64,000 nt of DNA from QAMH01 sp900556425 (GTDB lineage Bacteria > Actinomycetota > Coriobacteriia > Coriobacteriales > QAMH01). The position numbers and the translations under genes are program-made. The stretch lies in contig CABRZR010000001.1 in the NCBI GenBank assembly GCA_902475535.1, forward strand, positions 62,001 through 126,000, given 5' to 3'. Shown one piece after another: positions 43,001-50,691 of this stretch (within the stretch, counting starts at the first letter, position 1; each line of letters opens with the position of its first letter). The notes beneath the pieces are model-generated. The model did not search any database. It was not told the origin of the DNA and was given only the letters and a program-made list of their open reading frames with translations.

Positions 43001-43282
43001 TCAGTGATAGTCGCAAATCTCGACGTCATACACGCCGTCGTCAGCGAAGCGAAAGCAAACGCGCCATTGGTCGTTGATGGAGACGGCATGCTGACCGGCA
43101 CGGTTGCCCGCGAGCGCGTGCAGCCTGTTTCCCGGGGGCAGACGCAGGTCGAGAAGCGTCATCGCGTTGTCGATGAGCTCGAGCTTCCTGAGCGCGCGCC
43201 GCAAGATGTCCGGCGGGAGCTCCTTGCTCCGGCCCGTTTCAAACAGAAGGCGCGTGTCGCTGCTGGCGAAACTCCGTATCAT
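43001..43282 (-). CDS. higB: HigB/RelE-family mRNA interferase toxin
   Basis: The protein has 93 residues. It starts MIRSFASSDTRLLFETG and contains RRALRKLELIDNAMTLLDLRLPPGNRLHALAGNRAGQHAVSINDQWRVCFRF and the final YDVEICDYH, all HigB-type signatures. It is predicted to cleave mRNA on ribosomes. ATG 43282 has GGAG upstream and a TTGTAA-17-TACACT promoter; the further upstream frame is the promoter itself. Confidence 0.92.
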   Translation of the reverse strand: MIRSFASSDTRLLFETGRSKELPPDILRRALRKLELIDNAMTLLDLRLPPGNRLHALAGNRAGQHAVSINDQWRVCFRFADDGVYDVEICDYH

Positions 43283-43302
43283 GCAGTCTCCAATCCTTTT
43301 GG

Positions 43303-43331
43303 AGTGTAACATGTAACGTGACGCATTACAA
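43303..43331 (-). promoter_or_regulatory. higBA promoter with direct-repeat operator
   Basis: On the minus strand TTGTAA (43326-43331) and TACACT (43303-43308) with 17-bp spacing. The spacer holds GTTACATGTTAC, a direct repeat that is a good candidate HigA operator. Confidence 0.6.
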
Positions 43332-43392
43332 TGCGAAAGGGACAAAGCCCCCTCCCCGTCATCCCACCTCGACGAGTGCAGCACTCCAGGTT

Positions 43393-43475
43393 GTCATTTC
43401 GAGCGAAGCGCACAGCCCCCCCCATTGTCATTTCGAGCGGAGCGGCCGCTAGGTCGCGAAGTCGAGAAATCTCAC
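43393..43475. repeat. Family D repeat, two copies (one partial)
   Basis: TGTCATTTCGAGCG at 43393, then a complete unit from 43425 ending GTCGAGAAATCT. The ends are complementary (TTTCGA and TCGAGAAA), giving a hairpin. A C-run separates the copies. The stretch 43310-43598 has no gene. Confidence 0.75.
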
Positions 43476-43598
43476 CCCGAGCATGTCCGATCTTGGTCGG
43501 CAAAAATTCGGTGATTCGACCGAAAACGTTCGGCGTTTTTGTTAGATTCGCCTGCAATCATGGGGGTCAAGACCATGTCGATGAAGCTTGGAGGACCG

Positions 43599-44459
43599 AT
43601 GGATAGCAAGGAGATAGAGAAGCGCAGGTTGACGCTCGATGATCACATGCACCACACGAAGGACGGCGTGGAGTTTTGGTACGCGCGAGAAGTAATGGGG
43701 GTCTTCGGATATACCCAATGGCGCAGGTTCGAGGAGACGATAAAGCGTGCCATGATATCGCTCGAGTCTAGCAAAACCCCTGTTAGTGACCATTTTGCCG
43801 ACATTGGCAAAATGGTTCCTCTCGGGAGTGGCGCGGAGCGATTAGTAAAGGACTACATGCTCACGCGCTATGCCTGCTACCTCATCGCGCAAAACGGCGA
43901 TCCGCACAAGGAGGAAATAGCATTTGCTCAGAGCTACTTCGCCCTTCAAACGCGCAAGCAAGAGCTCATCGAGCAGCGCATGTTGGAGCTGCGCAGGCTT
44001 ACGGAGAGAGATGCCCTTACGGAGTCCGAGAAGGTGCTTGCCGCCATAGCCTTCGAGCGAGGTGTGGATCAGCGGGGGTTCGCGACCATTAAATCAAAGG
44101 GGGACGAGGTCTTGTTCGGCGGAAACAAAACGAAGGCCATGAAGAAACGCCTTGGCGTGCCCGAGAAGAAGCCCCTTGCCGATGTTCTTCCCGACGTGAC
44201 CATGGCAGCCAAGAACCTCGCGAACTCAATGACGCCACACAACGCCGAGTCGAAGGATCTGCGCGGTGTGAGGCAAATCGGCGATGAGCACCTCCAGAAC
44301 AATAAGAGCGTGCGCGGCACTCTCGTGGCGCGCGGCATCAAGCCGGAAGATTTGCCACCGGAGGAGGATGCAAAGAAGCTGAAGCGCAGGGTGGAGGCAG
44401 ACGAGCGAAAGCTCAGGCAAGACGCGTCCGGGTTCGGGCCGGCGCCCCAGGACCTATAG
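43599..44459 (+). CDS. dinD: DNA damage-inducible protein D (DinD)
   Basis: The protein has 286 residues and is close to E. coli DinD (274) in layout: WYAREVMGVFGYTQWRRFEETIKRA, DHFADIGKMVPLGSGAERLVKDYMLTRYACYLIAQNGDPHKEEIAFAQSYFALQTRKQEL, then GVDQRGFATIKSKGDEVLFGG. It belongs to the BRO-N/Arn-type families. In E. coli DinD inhibits RecA filament activity and is SOS-induced; no clear LexA box is seen here. GGAGG lies just before ATG 43599. It is flanked on both sides by family D repeats, which suggests acquisition as a unit. Confidence 0.9.
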   Translation: MDSKEIEKRRLTLDDHMHHTKDGVEFWYAREVMGVFGYTQWRRFEETIKRAMISLESSKTPVSDHFADIGKMVPLGSGAERLVKDYMLTRYACYLIAQNGDPHKEEIAFAQSYFALQTRKQELIEQRMLELRRLTERDALTESEKVLAAIAFERGVDQRGFATIKSKGDEVLFGGNKTKAMKKRLGVPEKKPLADVLPDVTMAAKNLANSMTPHNAESKDLRGVRQIGDEHLQNNKSVRGTLVARGIKPEDLPPEEDAKKLKRRVEADERKLRQDASGFGPAPQDL

Positions 44460-44473
44460 GCATAGACCCCTTC

Positions 44474-44518
44474 TGTCATTTCGAGCGAAGGCGTGTAGCG
44501 CCGTAGTCGAGAAATCTC
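44474..44518. repeat. Family D repeat, single copy
   Basis: TGTCATTTCGAGCG to GTCGAGAAATCT with a GGCGTGTAGCGCC stem in the middle, 15 bp after dinD. Confidence 0.8.
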
Positions 44519-44575
44519 CTGCCAATCATCTGCGGACATCAGTGACATCCCCCAACCGCCCACCGCCGCAAAATT

Positions 44576-44612
44576 TGTTGCGCAACAGAATTCACCCCCC
44601 CCCCCTTATTCT
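44576..44612 (+). promoter_or_regulatory. Island promoter P1: palindrome, 19-bp spacer with C-run, -10
   Basis: TGTTGCGCAACA (44576-44587), exactly 19 bp (44588-44606), then TATTCT (44607-44612). It lies 109 bp upstream of the two-TM/zinc-ribbon operon. Same geometry as at 46663, 53140-53176 and 56969-57005. The spacer contains C11. Confidence 0.7.
44595..44605. repeat. Homopolymer C11 in promoter spacer
   Basis: Eleven consecutive C between the palindrome and the -10 of P1. Slippage would alter a spacing that is 19 bp in all four island promoters. Confidence 0.85.
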
Positions 44613-44720
44613 TAAACAGATTTGGATTGTTCCCATGGCTGGACGCTAGGGAACCAGAACAAGAGGCTGCCTTGGGATATAAAGGCCCTTGCGTATTTTT
44701 CGACAAAGGGAGGCATTATC

Positions 44721-45029
44721 ATGAGTTCCTACGCTTATTCTTCCACTGCTTCTTCCAGCACAAGCGGTGTTTTAATCATCCTTCTGTTCATCGTTGCGAT
44801 TGTGGTGCTTGTGGCATGGCTCGTTGCCACAAAGATGTTCATTGATCTTGCTCAAAAGAAAGACCCGCGGTTTTATAGGACGGGGGTACTGTGGTTTGTC
44901 GGCATTTTCGCAACACCGATTGTCGTCGGTTTGTATGTATGTGCGATGACCGACAAGCGGAGCGCCACCTCCTCTGCCAACAACCGAAATGATGCAGATG
45001 CCCTTAACAGGGAACTTCCGTCTATCTAA
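44721..45029 (+). CDS. Small two-TM protein ending ELPSI (module copy 1)
   Basis: The protein has 102 residues. The Ser/Tyr-rich N-terminus is followed by TM1 (about 16-36, VLIILLFIVAIVVLVAWLVA), a basic loop FIDLAQKKDPRFYRTG, TM2 (about 55-76, VLWFVGIFATPIVVGLYVCAM) and a polar tail ending RELPSI. The paralogue at 48474 keeps both TMs, the KKDP/EKNP loop and a DELPSV end, so the C-terminal ELPS motif is probably functional. GGGAGG lies 7 bp before the ATG. It is followed 9 bp later by the zinc-ribbon gene. No known family is recognised. Confidence 0.78.
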   Translation: MSSYAYSSTASSSTSGVLIILLFIVAIVVLVAWLVATKMFIDLAQKKDPRFYRTGVLWFVGIFATPIVVGLYVCAMTDKRSATSSANNRNDADALNRELPSI

Positions 45030-45038
45030 GGTGTAGCC

Positions 45039-46571
45039 GTGAGCGATTACAAAGTTGTTTTTCGAGAAGATAGTCAAAGCGATAATGCGACTGGAATAAT
45101 GTGGGAGGAAAACTGCCCCATCCTAATTGAGGCAATTCAAGTATCCCGCGATGTTCAGACGGGCGAAGCATATCTCCAGCTGAAGTTTCGTAACGTTAGC
45201 AGTGAAGAGGTCTGTTCCCTTAAGGCGACGGCTATAGCAACCTTTGAAAATGGGGAGAGAGAAGACGTCGAAATAGTTCTATTGGATGCAGATGTGGAGC
45301 CAGGGAGAATCCGTAAGCCAGCTCCGATCCTTCTCAAGCGCGGGGACGTTTCCGAGGTCAGCGTAAAAATATGCTCCCTCAAGCTTCCATCTGGAGACTG
45401 GAAGTCGACGAAAAAAACGATACCTGTCCCCCGACCGAAGCAGGCTCGTCTTTCCGATAAGGCGCAAACGGAGCGCTCCCTCCAGTGGCATCCTAATCCC
45501 TCCGATTCCAAGATGCTCTACAAGGACTTCGCACTGGACAAGGAAATTGACGATCGCGAATCATGGTGGGTTTGCCCCTGTGGACAACTGAACGTCAATC
45601 GCGAGGATTGTCTGCTATGCAACACCCCAAAAACCTTCTGGCGCGAACATCCTGCTGACAACGACCGGCTTGAAAAAGAGGCGGACGAAAGAGCAGAAAA
45701 AGAGGCAGAGGAGCGAGCGCTGCAGGAAGCCGAGCAGAAGGAAAGAGCGAAAAAGAACAAGCGAATCAGGCGCATCGTGCTCACTACGAGCTTGATCGTC
45801 GTTGCCGTTATTCTTGCTATCGTGGCGGTGTTTCAAATCGTGCGTTGCGTTGTTCCCGGTGCTTATGTTGTCACCCGCTGCACGACTACGGATAGCAAAG
45901 GAAACAAGGAAACCATCGAGTACGAGCTCGATGACCGTGGGAATGTAGTAAAAGAGATAGAAGATGGGGACAAGTCTGAATGTACATATGAGCGCGATGA
46001 CTACGGAGTTGTCACGAGAATGGACGATAATGAATTTGTAGTCGAGTCAGTCGATGATGGTGGGCAACCCACCAAGATCAAGTGTTACTTTGTAGTCGAG
46101 TCAGTCGATGATGATGGACAGCCCACCAAGATCAAGTCTCAAACGAGAGAATGCAATATAGAGTGGTTTGGGGAGGGAAAAATACGCAGCATAGAATGGA
46201 CCTCCTACGATGACCCAACCCGTTTCTCCAGCGATAGCTACAACGAAAACGGAGAGCTCCTAGCTTCAGATTATGGCCATTCTGATCACACTGTTGATCA
46301 CGATAGCTATTCGTATGAATATGACTCAAGTGGGCGCGTAATAGCCGATACAGAAACCGGGGAATACGATTATCAGGGCGTGCCGCATTCCTATGACATC
46401 ACGACAAAGTATACCTACGACAATCACGGCAACGTGATTAGGGCAGAGTCAGAACGCGGCACGAGTGTTACCGAATGGGAATACACCTACGTAATGAACC
46501 CGTCTCCCGCCGCAATGGTGAAAAGCAGGTGTTTCCTGGGACAGGAGAGGCTCCTATCACCTCCGTTTTAG
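45039..46571 (+). CDS. Zinc-ribbon single-TM protein with YD-like C-terminal repeats (module copy 1)
   Basis: The protein has 510 residues. The N-terminal domain (1-130, MSDYKVVFRED...CPILIEAIQVSRD...EAYLQLKFRNVSSEE) looks like a beta-sandwich. A zinc ribbon WWVCPCGQLNVNREDCLLC (C179, C181, C191, C194) follows, then a charged helix (205-245), one TM (247-267) and an outer C-terminal region with repeats of the YD/RHS type (YELDDRGNVVKEI, YEYDSSGRVIADT, YTYDNHGNVIRAE). Residues 1-270 match the paralogue at 48764; the C-terminus differs completely. A 54-bp tandem duplication lies at 46035. The last residues (VKSRCFLGQERLLSPPF) may be frameshifted. Confidence 0.78.
   Translation: MSDYKVVFREDSQSDNATGIMWEENCPILIEAIQVSRDVQTGEAYLQLKFRNVSSEEVCSLKATAIATFENGEREDVEIVLLDADVEPGRIRKPAPILLKRGDVSEVSVKICSLKLPSGDWKSTKKTIPVPRPKQARLSDKAQTERSLQWHPNPSDSKMLYKDFALDKEIDDRESWWVCPCGQLNVNREDCLLCNTPKTFWREHPADNDRLEKEADERAEKEAEERALQEAEQKERAKKNKRIRRIVLTTSLIVVAVILAIVAVFQIVRCVVPGAYVVTRCTTTDSKGNKETIEYELDDRGNVVKEIEDGDKSECTYERDDYGVVTRMDDNEFVVESVDDGGQPTKIKCYFVVESVDDDGQPTKIKSQTRECNIEWFGEGKIRSIEWTSYDDPTRFSSDSYNENGELLASDYGHSDHTVDHDSYSYEYDSSGRVIADTETGEYDYQGVPHSYDITTKYTYDNHGNVIRAESERGTSVTEWEYTYVMNPSPAAMVKSRCFLGQERLLSPPF
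46035..46136 (+). repeat. 54-bp in-frame tandem duplication
   Basis: Units starting at 46035 and 46089 encode FVVESVDD[GD]GQPTKIK twice, with few base changes. It lies in the YD-like region of the zinc-ribbon protein. Confidence 0.9.
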
Positions 46572-46662
46572 CGAAGTACATAACGACCCATCTCCTTCGT
46601 CCATGTCGGTGATGATGTAGCGGACGCTTTTGTCCAGCCCCGCCGCTTGCCGCCGCGAAATT

Positions 46663-46699
46663 TGTTGCGCAACAGAATCGAGAAATTCTCCAATACGAT
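46663..46699 (+). promoter_or_regulatory. Island promoter P2: palindrome, 19 bp, -10
   Basis: TGTTGCGCAACA (46663-46674), 19 bp, TACGAT (46694-46699). About 90 bp before the lipoprotein gene. The preceding CGCCGCGAAATT is shared with P1. Confidence 0.7.
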
Positions 46700-46790
46700 G
46701 CCCTCCATAGCACGCATCCAATCATGCTGCTTTTTGGCTTATAGCAGGACTGCTTCGCTCGCTATAGCCGTAATCGAAAGGGAGGACATG

Positions 46791-47732
46791 ATGGTGAAAA
46801 AACGTATGGGTAAAGCACGTATTCTGCTTCTCTTTCTGGCAGCAGTAATCGTGGTGTTTGCGTTTGTGGGCTGTGGCGGTGGTATTACCTCATCGAGTCT
46901 TGATGGCTATTGGATAGTGGAGCCGCAATCTGCATCAGATAAAGATTTGAAGGAAAAAGGAGTGTTCACGGTCTACCAGTTTGAGGGAGAGAACACTTTC
47001 AGGTTGATTCTTCAGGTCCGCGGTGTAGAAGATTTCGTGAGAGAGGGAACTTATGAAATCAGAAACGGAAAGGTCTATGTAAACCTTCCCGAAACCAGTG
47101 TGGGTTCCGGAACAGTCTCAGCTCACGGTGAAGCCATAGAAAACGCCGAGATTACAGTCAACGGCGAAACGCTAAAAACAACTGCGATAGCAACCAATGG
47201 TGCAGAGACCATCGCAAACAAGGTTACAGATGCGCAATACCAAGAGGAAGTCGCAGCCGCTGCGGCTCTTGGTCCCCAGAAGATTTCTATTGGCGAGAGC
47301 ATAACAACGACGACCGCGGTTTTCACTGTAGACTCCATGGCTTTTGTTGATGAGATATACCCTTCAGACACATCCGGTTACTACACCTATATGTCAAAGC
47401 AAGACGGCCAGTCGTATCTCCTGGCAAGCGTTACCTATATGAATCCTGCCACGGAATACGAGGTGCCGGGCTATGCGACCCAAGCCTCCTTCTCCGTGGG
47501 CGGCAATACCTATGAAGCCGAGATAGAAATTGACGCGGGGTCCCGCTTTGGTCCGAGCTATAGGGTCGAGGCAAAGGAGACGTCGCGCATGTACATATAC
47601 TGCCTGGTTCCAGATGCCGTGAAAGATGCCGGCGAAGTTAAGCTGACCTGGAGCATTCCCAACGAGCAGTCTTATATGACTACCTACTACAGATCCTCGT
47701 ATCCCCACGACGAGTTTTCCGTGGCGATGTAG
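46791..47732 (+). CDS. Putative lipoprotein with DUF4352-like domain
   Basis: The protein has 313 residues. A lipoprotein signal peptide (KARILLLFLAAVIVVFAFVGC, lipidated Cys28) precedes a small beta domain of the lipocalin-like or DUF type (LDGYWIVEPQSASDKDL...FRLILQVRGVEDFVREGTYEIRNGKVYV). A second domain (KISIGESITTTTAVFTVDSMAFVDEIYP...YLLASVTYMNPATEYEVPGYATQASFSVGG) resembles the telokin-like DUF4352 fold. It is exported and anchored outside the membrane. GGGAGG precedes tandem ATGs at 46788 and 46791; spacing favours 46791. It is the first gene of a four-gene run from P2. Confidence 0.75.
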   Translation: MVKKRMGKARILLLFLAAVIVVFAFVGCGGGITSSSLDGYWIVEPQSASDKDLKEKGVFTVYQFEGENTFRLILQVRGVEDFVREGTYEIRNGKVYVNLPETSVGSGTVSAHGEAIENAEITVNGETLKTTAIATNGAETIANKVTDAQYQEEVAAAAALGPQKISIGESITTTTAVFTVDSMAFVDEIYPSDTSGYYTYMSKQDGQSYLLASVTYMNPATEYEVPGYATQASFSVGGNTYEAEIEIDAGSRFGPSYRVEAKETSRMYIYCLVPDAVKDAGEVKLTWSIPNEQSYMTTYYRSSYPHDEFSVAM

Positions 47733-47812
47733 GTAAAGGCCTGGTGTCATGGCGATGCTGTTTGAAATCCCCATATTACCCACTGCGAACAAGGCAGTCT
47801 GGAGGGTAAACG

Positions 47813-48394
47813 ATGAGTGACAATGACAATGCTGTCGAAACTCCCCCTATGGTCGAGGATGCCCCCAGCGTCCCCGCCCCATCGACCGTTCGCGAGAAGG
47901 CGCCGCAGCCATCTCCCGAAAACGTCAGCTCTCCTAAGAACGAAAAGCGTCAGAAGAAGACTGTCCTGATTGTCGTTATCGCCGTCGCGGTCGTAGTTGT
48001 GCTATTGGCGGCTATTGGCATCAGCCAGTGTGCGTTTTTCGCCACTCCCGAACAACATGCTCGACAGTTGCTAATCGGGAAATGGGAGGGTTATGGCACG
48101 AGCGTCAATGGGAAAACAAATGCGGTGACTCCAAATTCGATGACAGTGGAGTTTTCGAATGATGGCTTCAAATTGAATCTAAAGGATTCAAAGGGCGTGA
48201 CTTCGTATAGTGGCGGAAAGGACGACTGGAATGTCCGCGAAACGGGTGAGGACGTCGACGATATTTCCTACACGATTGATCTCGAAGGAAAGTTCTTTAA
48301 TGGCCAGCTTCATCTCGACGAAACTGAAGAGGAAATGTACCTCTTCATGAGCTCGATAGATGATTCGCTCATTATGGTGTTTAAGCGAGCGTGA
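47813..48394 (+). CDS. Single-TM protein with extracytoplasmic beta domain
   Basis: The protein has 193 residues. A Pro/Ser-rich, disordered cytoplasmic N-terminus (1-50) is followed by TM 51-71 (VLIVVIAVAVVVVLLAAIGI) and an outer domain LLIGKWEGYGTSVNGKT...MTVEFSNDGFKLNLKDSKGVTSYSGGKDDWNVRE...MYLFMSSIDDSLIMVFKRA. The GKWEG...F...G opening is typical of small lipocalin-like lipoprotein domains. GGAGGG lies upstream of the ATG. It follows the lipoprotein by 80 bp and precedes the second small two-TM gene. Confidence 0.72.
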   Translation: MSDNDNAVETPPMVEDAPSVPAPSTVREKAPQPSPENVSSPKNEKRQKKTVLIVVIAVAVVVVLLAAIGISQCAFFATPEQHARQLLIGKWEGYGTSVNGKTNAVTPNSMTVEFSNDGFKLNLKDSKGVTSYSGGKDDWNVRETGEDVDDISYTIDLEGKFFNGQLHLDETEEEMYLFMSSIDDSLIMVFKRA

Positions 48395-48473
48395 TGCTTT
48401 TCTTGGATTTGCGGGAACAGCTCTTCCAACTTCCGTTGCACCAACCTCATCAACAGGAAAGGAAATTATCGTC

Positions 48474-48755
48474 ATGTACTACTATTCGGGATTTGTCGGT
48501 TTCATGGGGTTCGTCACAATAGTCATCGCGATTGTCGTTCTCGTTGCGTGGATAATGTCGGTCTATATGTTCGTCGAGCGTGCCAAGGAGAAGAACCCTA
48601 AGATAACCGGCACCGGTTCGCTGTGGTTCATGGGTATCTTTGCCTCTCCCGTCGTGCTCGGTCTCTACGTTATAAGCATGCCTGACGCACGCCAGCGTGT
48701 GGAGACCCATGCAGGGTCCCCTGTGGCGATGCAGGACGAGCTTCCGTCTGTATAG
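48474..48755 (+). CDS. Small two-TM protein ending ELPSV (module copy 2)
   Basis: The 93-residue paralogue of the 44721 gene. TM1 about 7-31 (FVGFMGFVTIVIAIVVLVAWIM), loop VERAKEKNPKITGTG, TM2 about 48-68 (LWFMGIFASPVVLGLYVISM), tail ending DELPSV. The central motif LWFxGIFAxPxVxGLYV is identical in both copies. It lies 8 bp before the second zinc-ribbon gene, so the gene pair was duplicated as a unit. Confidence 0.78.
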   Translation: MYYYSGFVGFMGFVTIVIAIVVLVAWIMSVYMFVERAKEKNPKITGTGSLWFMGIFASPVVLGLYVISMPDARQRVETHAGSPVAMQDELPSV

Positions 48756-48763
48756 GGCCCGTC

Positions 48764-50359
48764 ATGAGCGAATACAAGGTTATTTTCCGAGCGGACGTCG
48801 ATACGTCTACCGTGACGTGGGAACCCCCATGCCCACTGATGTTCGAGGCCATTCAGATTGCTCGTCATACGCGAACCGCCGAGGCCTACCTCCAGGGAAA
48901 GGTACGCAACATCGGCGATCAGGAGATAAGTGCCTTCCAAGCAACGATTGCCGTTTGCTACGAGGACGGGTCAGAGCAAGAGGTGGAGTTCAAACCGCTT
49001 GATGCCGACATCGTTCCCGGTAGGGCCTATCAGCTGACTCCAGTACCTCTCGATCAGGGAACCGCAGTTAGAGCAAGCGGGAGGATAGAGTCCGTAAAGA
49101 ACGAGTGGGGGCGTACCATCTGGGAAAGCTCTGCGGATCTGATTTCACCTCCCGAGCCCATTCATCTCCACTTGACGACAAAAGCTCAAGATGAACGAAG
49201 CAGATTGTGGGCAAAGGCGTTTTCAAATGGGTCGTTGAGGCACGACCCGCAAATAGCGCATCTCGCTCGTACTCACGATGCCGATGACCATGATGAATGG
49301 TGGGTGTGTCCCTGCGGTCAGGTCAACGTCAATCTTGCCAATTGCCTGTCCTGTGGATTGCCCTTAGCCTCGTGGAGCGAGGTGCCCACCGACAACGAGA
49401 CCCTCGAGAAGATTGCCGACGAGCGCATCAAGAAGGAAGAGGAGGAGCGCGCCGCAAGAAAGGAAAAACGCGACCAGGCTGTCGCTAAATCCAAGGCCGC
49501 CGCTCTCAAGTTCCTGAAGATTGGCGTTCCCATCATCGTCGGGATAGTTGTCGTCGTGCTCGCCCTCATCTTCTTGATCATCCCGACCGTGCGTTATAAC
49601 AGTGCAAACGGTCTTGCCGAGGCTGCACAGACAAACGAGGAATACCAACGGGCCTACGATGCTTTTCTCGATCTAGGTGACCAGGGCGATTCCCCGCAGC
49701 GTCTCATTGCTGTTGCGACCGCCGCGGGTGACGCCGCGTACAATTCCGAAGATTACGAGAATGCGGCCTATTGGTATGACCTTTCTGGAGACGACGAACT
49801 CTCTCAAAAGGCGAAGATGGCCTACGTCCAGGAGCACCAGAGCGCCGATGACGAGTTGACCTTCACGTACCTCAAAGAGCTCGTCGCTAACGAATACGAG
49901 GGAGCCGGAGAGCTCTATGAGCAGCTGTTCGGGTGGACCTTCGAGTTTTCAGTAGTTTCCTACAAAGACTACGCTGCTGCTGGTAACGGATGGACTCAAG
50001 GTCGGTCGGTACTTCCTAAAGCTGCTGGATATGATTCCCCTGCGTTGCTTATCATGCCAAAAGGTGGGGTGTCTGGTAGTGGAATCAAACTTGATCTTGC
50101 AATTGAGGAAATCGATGCCAAAAGTCAGATTGGTTACACGGGACAGTGGCATAAATCAGATACGAAGACCGTTTCGTTTCTTAATAGAGATGGCGAAATG
50201 TATGTAGATGAAAAGGGTGGGTCCAGCTACACAAAGATGGAAAAGCCCTTCGTTTTCATTAGTCTTGGAAGCAACATGTATGACGAGGCGTGGCGTGTGA
50301 CGGTGACTGACGGCGAGACGAGGGCCGTGCTCTTTACCGGCGAGATACGAACGTCCTAG
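48764..50359 (+). CDS. Zinc-ribbon single-TM protein with TPR-like C-terminus (module copy 2)
   Basis: The 531-residue paralogue of the 45039 gene through the TM. N-terminal domain MSEYKVIFRADVD...CPLMFEAIQIARHTRTAEAYLQGKVRNIGDQE, zinc ribbon WWVCPCGQVNVNLANCLSCG (C182, C184, C194, C197), Lys/Glu-rich helix (215-250), TM 252-273. The outer part differs: helical TPR/Sel1-like units (QRAYDAFLDLGDQGDSPQRLIAVATAAGDAAYNSEDYENAAYWYDLSGDDE) and a final beta domain. The shared inner half with exchanged outer half suggests one cytoplasmic signalling role with different external inputs. Confidence 0.78.
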   Translation: MSEYKVIFRADVDTSTVTWEPPCPLMFEAIQIARHTRTAEAYLQGKVRNIGDQEISAFQATIAVCYEDGSEQEVEFKPLDADIVPGRAYQLTPVPLDQGTAVRASGRIESVKNEWGRTIWESSADLISPPEPIHLHLTTKAQDERSRLWAKAFSNGSLRHDPQIAHLARTHDADDHDEWWVCPCGQVNVNLANCLSCGLPLASWSEVPTDNETLEKIADERIKKEEEERAARKEKRDQAVAKSKAAALKFLKIGVPIIVGIVVVVLALIFLIIPTVRYNSANGLAEAAQTNEEYQRAYDAFLDLGDQGDSPQRLIAVATAAGDAAYNSEDYENAAYWYDLSGDDELSQKAKMAYVQEHQSADDELTFTYLKELVANEYEGAGELYEQLFGWTFEFSVVSYKDYAAAGNGWTQGRSVLPKAAGYDSPALLIMPKGGVSGSGIKLDLAIEEIDAKSQIGYTGQWHKSDTKTVSFLNRDGEMYVDEKGGSSYTKMEKPFVFISLGSNMYDEAWRVTVTDGETRAVLFTGEIRTS

Positions 50360-50408
50360 TCCTGTATCAGACGGTATGGATTATCGCTGATACCAGCAAT
50401 GTACATGA

Positions 50409-50433
50409 GGGCGCGTCGAAGGACGCGCCTTTT
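50409..50433 (+). terminator. Terminator after the P2 operon
   Basis: GGCGCGTC-GAAG-GACGCGCC with TTTT, 50 bp past the zinc-ribbon gene. Confidence 0.9.
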
Positions 50434-50513
50434 CCCTGTGTCCATCTCGCTACCCATACGTCCTAGAACTCTATATACTTGCCGTAGTACCCGCCCTATC
50501 GAAAGGCATCACA

Positions 50514-50687
50514 ATGGCTCGGCTATCGTTTTGCATGGACGAAGAGAGCGCGGCTTGCCCGGGCGAAGACGCTGCCGGATGGGAAAACGGCTGGCCGCCG
50601 GGTTTCTTCGACTTGTATGGCAGCAGTCCGGATTTCCCCGAGGCCGAAGATCTCGAGCTTGCTCCCATCGGCTGCCTCGGCCCCTAA
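50514..50687 (+). CDS. Possible small 57-residue protein
   Basis: A small ORF starts MARLSFCMDEES, contains WENGWPPGFFDLYGSSPDFPE and ends LAPIGCLGP, with GAAAGG 7 bp before the ATG. It fits between a terminator and the convergent FHA gene (4-bp gap). The GWPPGFFDLYGS segment resembles the C-terminal ends of some small antitoxins, but no DNA-binding part and no adjacent toxin are present. It may be a remnant or a small free-standing protein. Confidence 0.4.
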   Translation: MARLSFCMDEESAACPGEDAAGWENGWPPGFFDLYGSSPDFPEAEDLELAPIGCLGP

Positions 50688-50691
50688 ACCC

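Noticed and set aside
43500..43560. Possible LexA box upstream of dinD (CCGAAAACGTTCGG)
   Set aside because: Half sites GAA and TTC are 2 bp too close for the Gram-positive SOS box GAAC-N4-GTTC, so SOS control is not supported by sequence.
43310..44520. Repeats around dinD as a possible CRISPR array
   Set aside because: Only three dispersed, palindromic, unequal units without regular spacers; no cas genes anywhere in the window.
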